A stretch of DNA of 7,558 nt, taken from an uncultured Planctomycetaceae bacterium (lineage in GTDB: Bacteria > Planctomycetota > Planctomycetia > Planctomycetales > Planctomycetaceae). The first letter of the stretch is position 1. Each line of letters begins with the position of its first letter. Below the pieces are notes generated by a model. The model had not been told where the DNA came from, did not search any database, and was given only the letters and a program-made list of their open reading frames with translations. The translations under genes were made by a program, and so were the position numbers. This document shows, one piece after another, positions 7,480 to 7,558 of the stretch. The DNA is taken from assembly GCA_903898975.1 (NCBI GenBank), contig CAIUHT010000246.1:1-7558 (forward strand), in the 5' to 3' direction.

Positions 7480-7558
7480 ATGCTCCTCTGCTGCCCACGC
7501 TGTTAGGACTCGTCGCCGTCTTTTCTCCAGCTTTGCTGCTTGTGGGACTGGGGGTCCC
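7476..7558 (+). CDS. dabB: Probable DabB, membrane cation-translocating partner of DabA (partial, N-terminus only)
   Basis: Only the first 27 codons are present; the frame is open to the right edge. The peptide begins MNAPLLPTLLGLVAVF and continues SPALLLVGLGV, almost wholly hydrophobic and consistent with an N-terminal transmembrane helix. It starts at the ATGA overlapping the dabA stop, behind a strong GGAGG, so the two are translationally coupled. Family knowledge: DabA works with DabB, a membrane protein of the NADH-quinone oxidoreductase subunit L / Mrp antiporter family, usually encoded next to it. The DabB assignment rests on position and hydrophobicity. Twenty-seven residues contain no diagnostic motif, so another membrane protein cannot be excluded. 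Confidence 0.6.
   Translation, partial: MNAPLLPTLLGLVAVFSPALLLVGLGV

Overview
The window is moderately GC-rich bacterial chromosome. It carries four complete or partial genes in one rightward cluster, plus one leftward gene cut by the left edge. GTG starts, variable Shine-Dalgarno strength, a large DUF2309/UPF0753 (DabA) protein, a tandem-hotdog protein and an NtrC-type two-component pair together suggest a Planctomycetes-like organism. That assignment is inference from gene content and style, because the window holds no rRNA or other phylogenetic marker.

Layout. Bases 1-772, minus strand: the N-terminal 257 codons of a MaoC-like (hotdog) protein that runs off the left edge. Bases 773-1333: a 561-base divergent intergenic region with no convincing gene. 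It holds a good sigma-54-type -24/-12 match pointing right at 1113-1128 and a weak sigma-70-like match pointing left. Bases 1334-2770, plus: a membrane-bound sensor histidine kinase. Bases 2786-4267, plus: an NtrC-family response regulator with receiver, AAA+ sigma-54-activating and Fis-type HTH domains. Bases 4264-7479, plus: DabA, the zinc-dependent carbonic-anhydrase-like subunit of the DAB inorganic-carbon uptake system. Bases 7476-7558, plus: the first 27 codons of a hydrophobic protein, most likely the membrane partner DabB.

How the genes fit together. Kinase and regulator are 15 bases apart. The regulator stop overlaps the longest dabA reading frame by 4 bases, and dabA overlaps the next gene by 4 bases (ATGA) behind a strong GGAGG. 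This looks like one transcription unit in which a membrane sensor and a sigma-54 activator are co-expressed with an energy-coupled CO2/bicarbonate uptake machine. The kinase may sense a cue related to inorganic carbon, pH or membrane energy, and the regulator may control its own operon through the sigma-54-like promoter at 1113-1128. Component identities are well supported by motifs. The regulatory link is inference from gene order and one promoter-like match.
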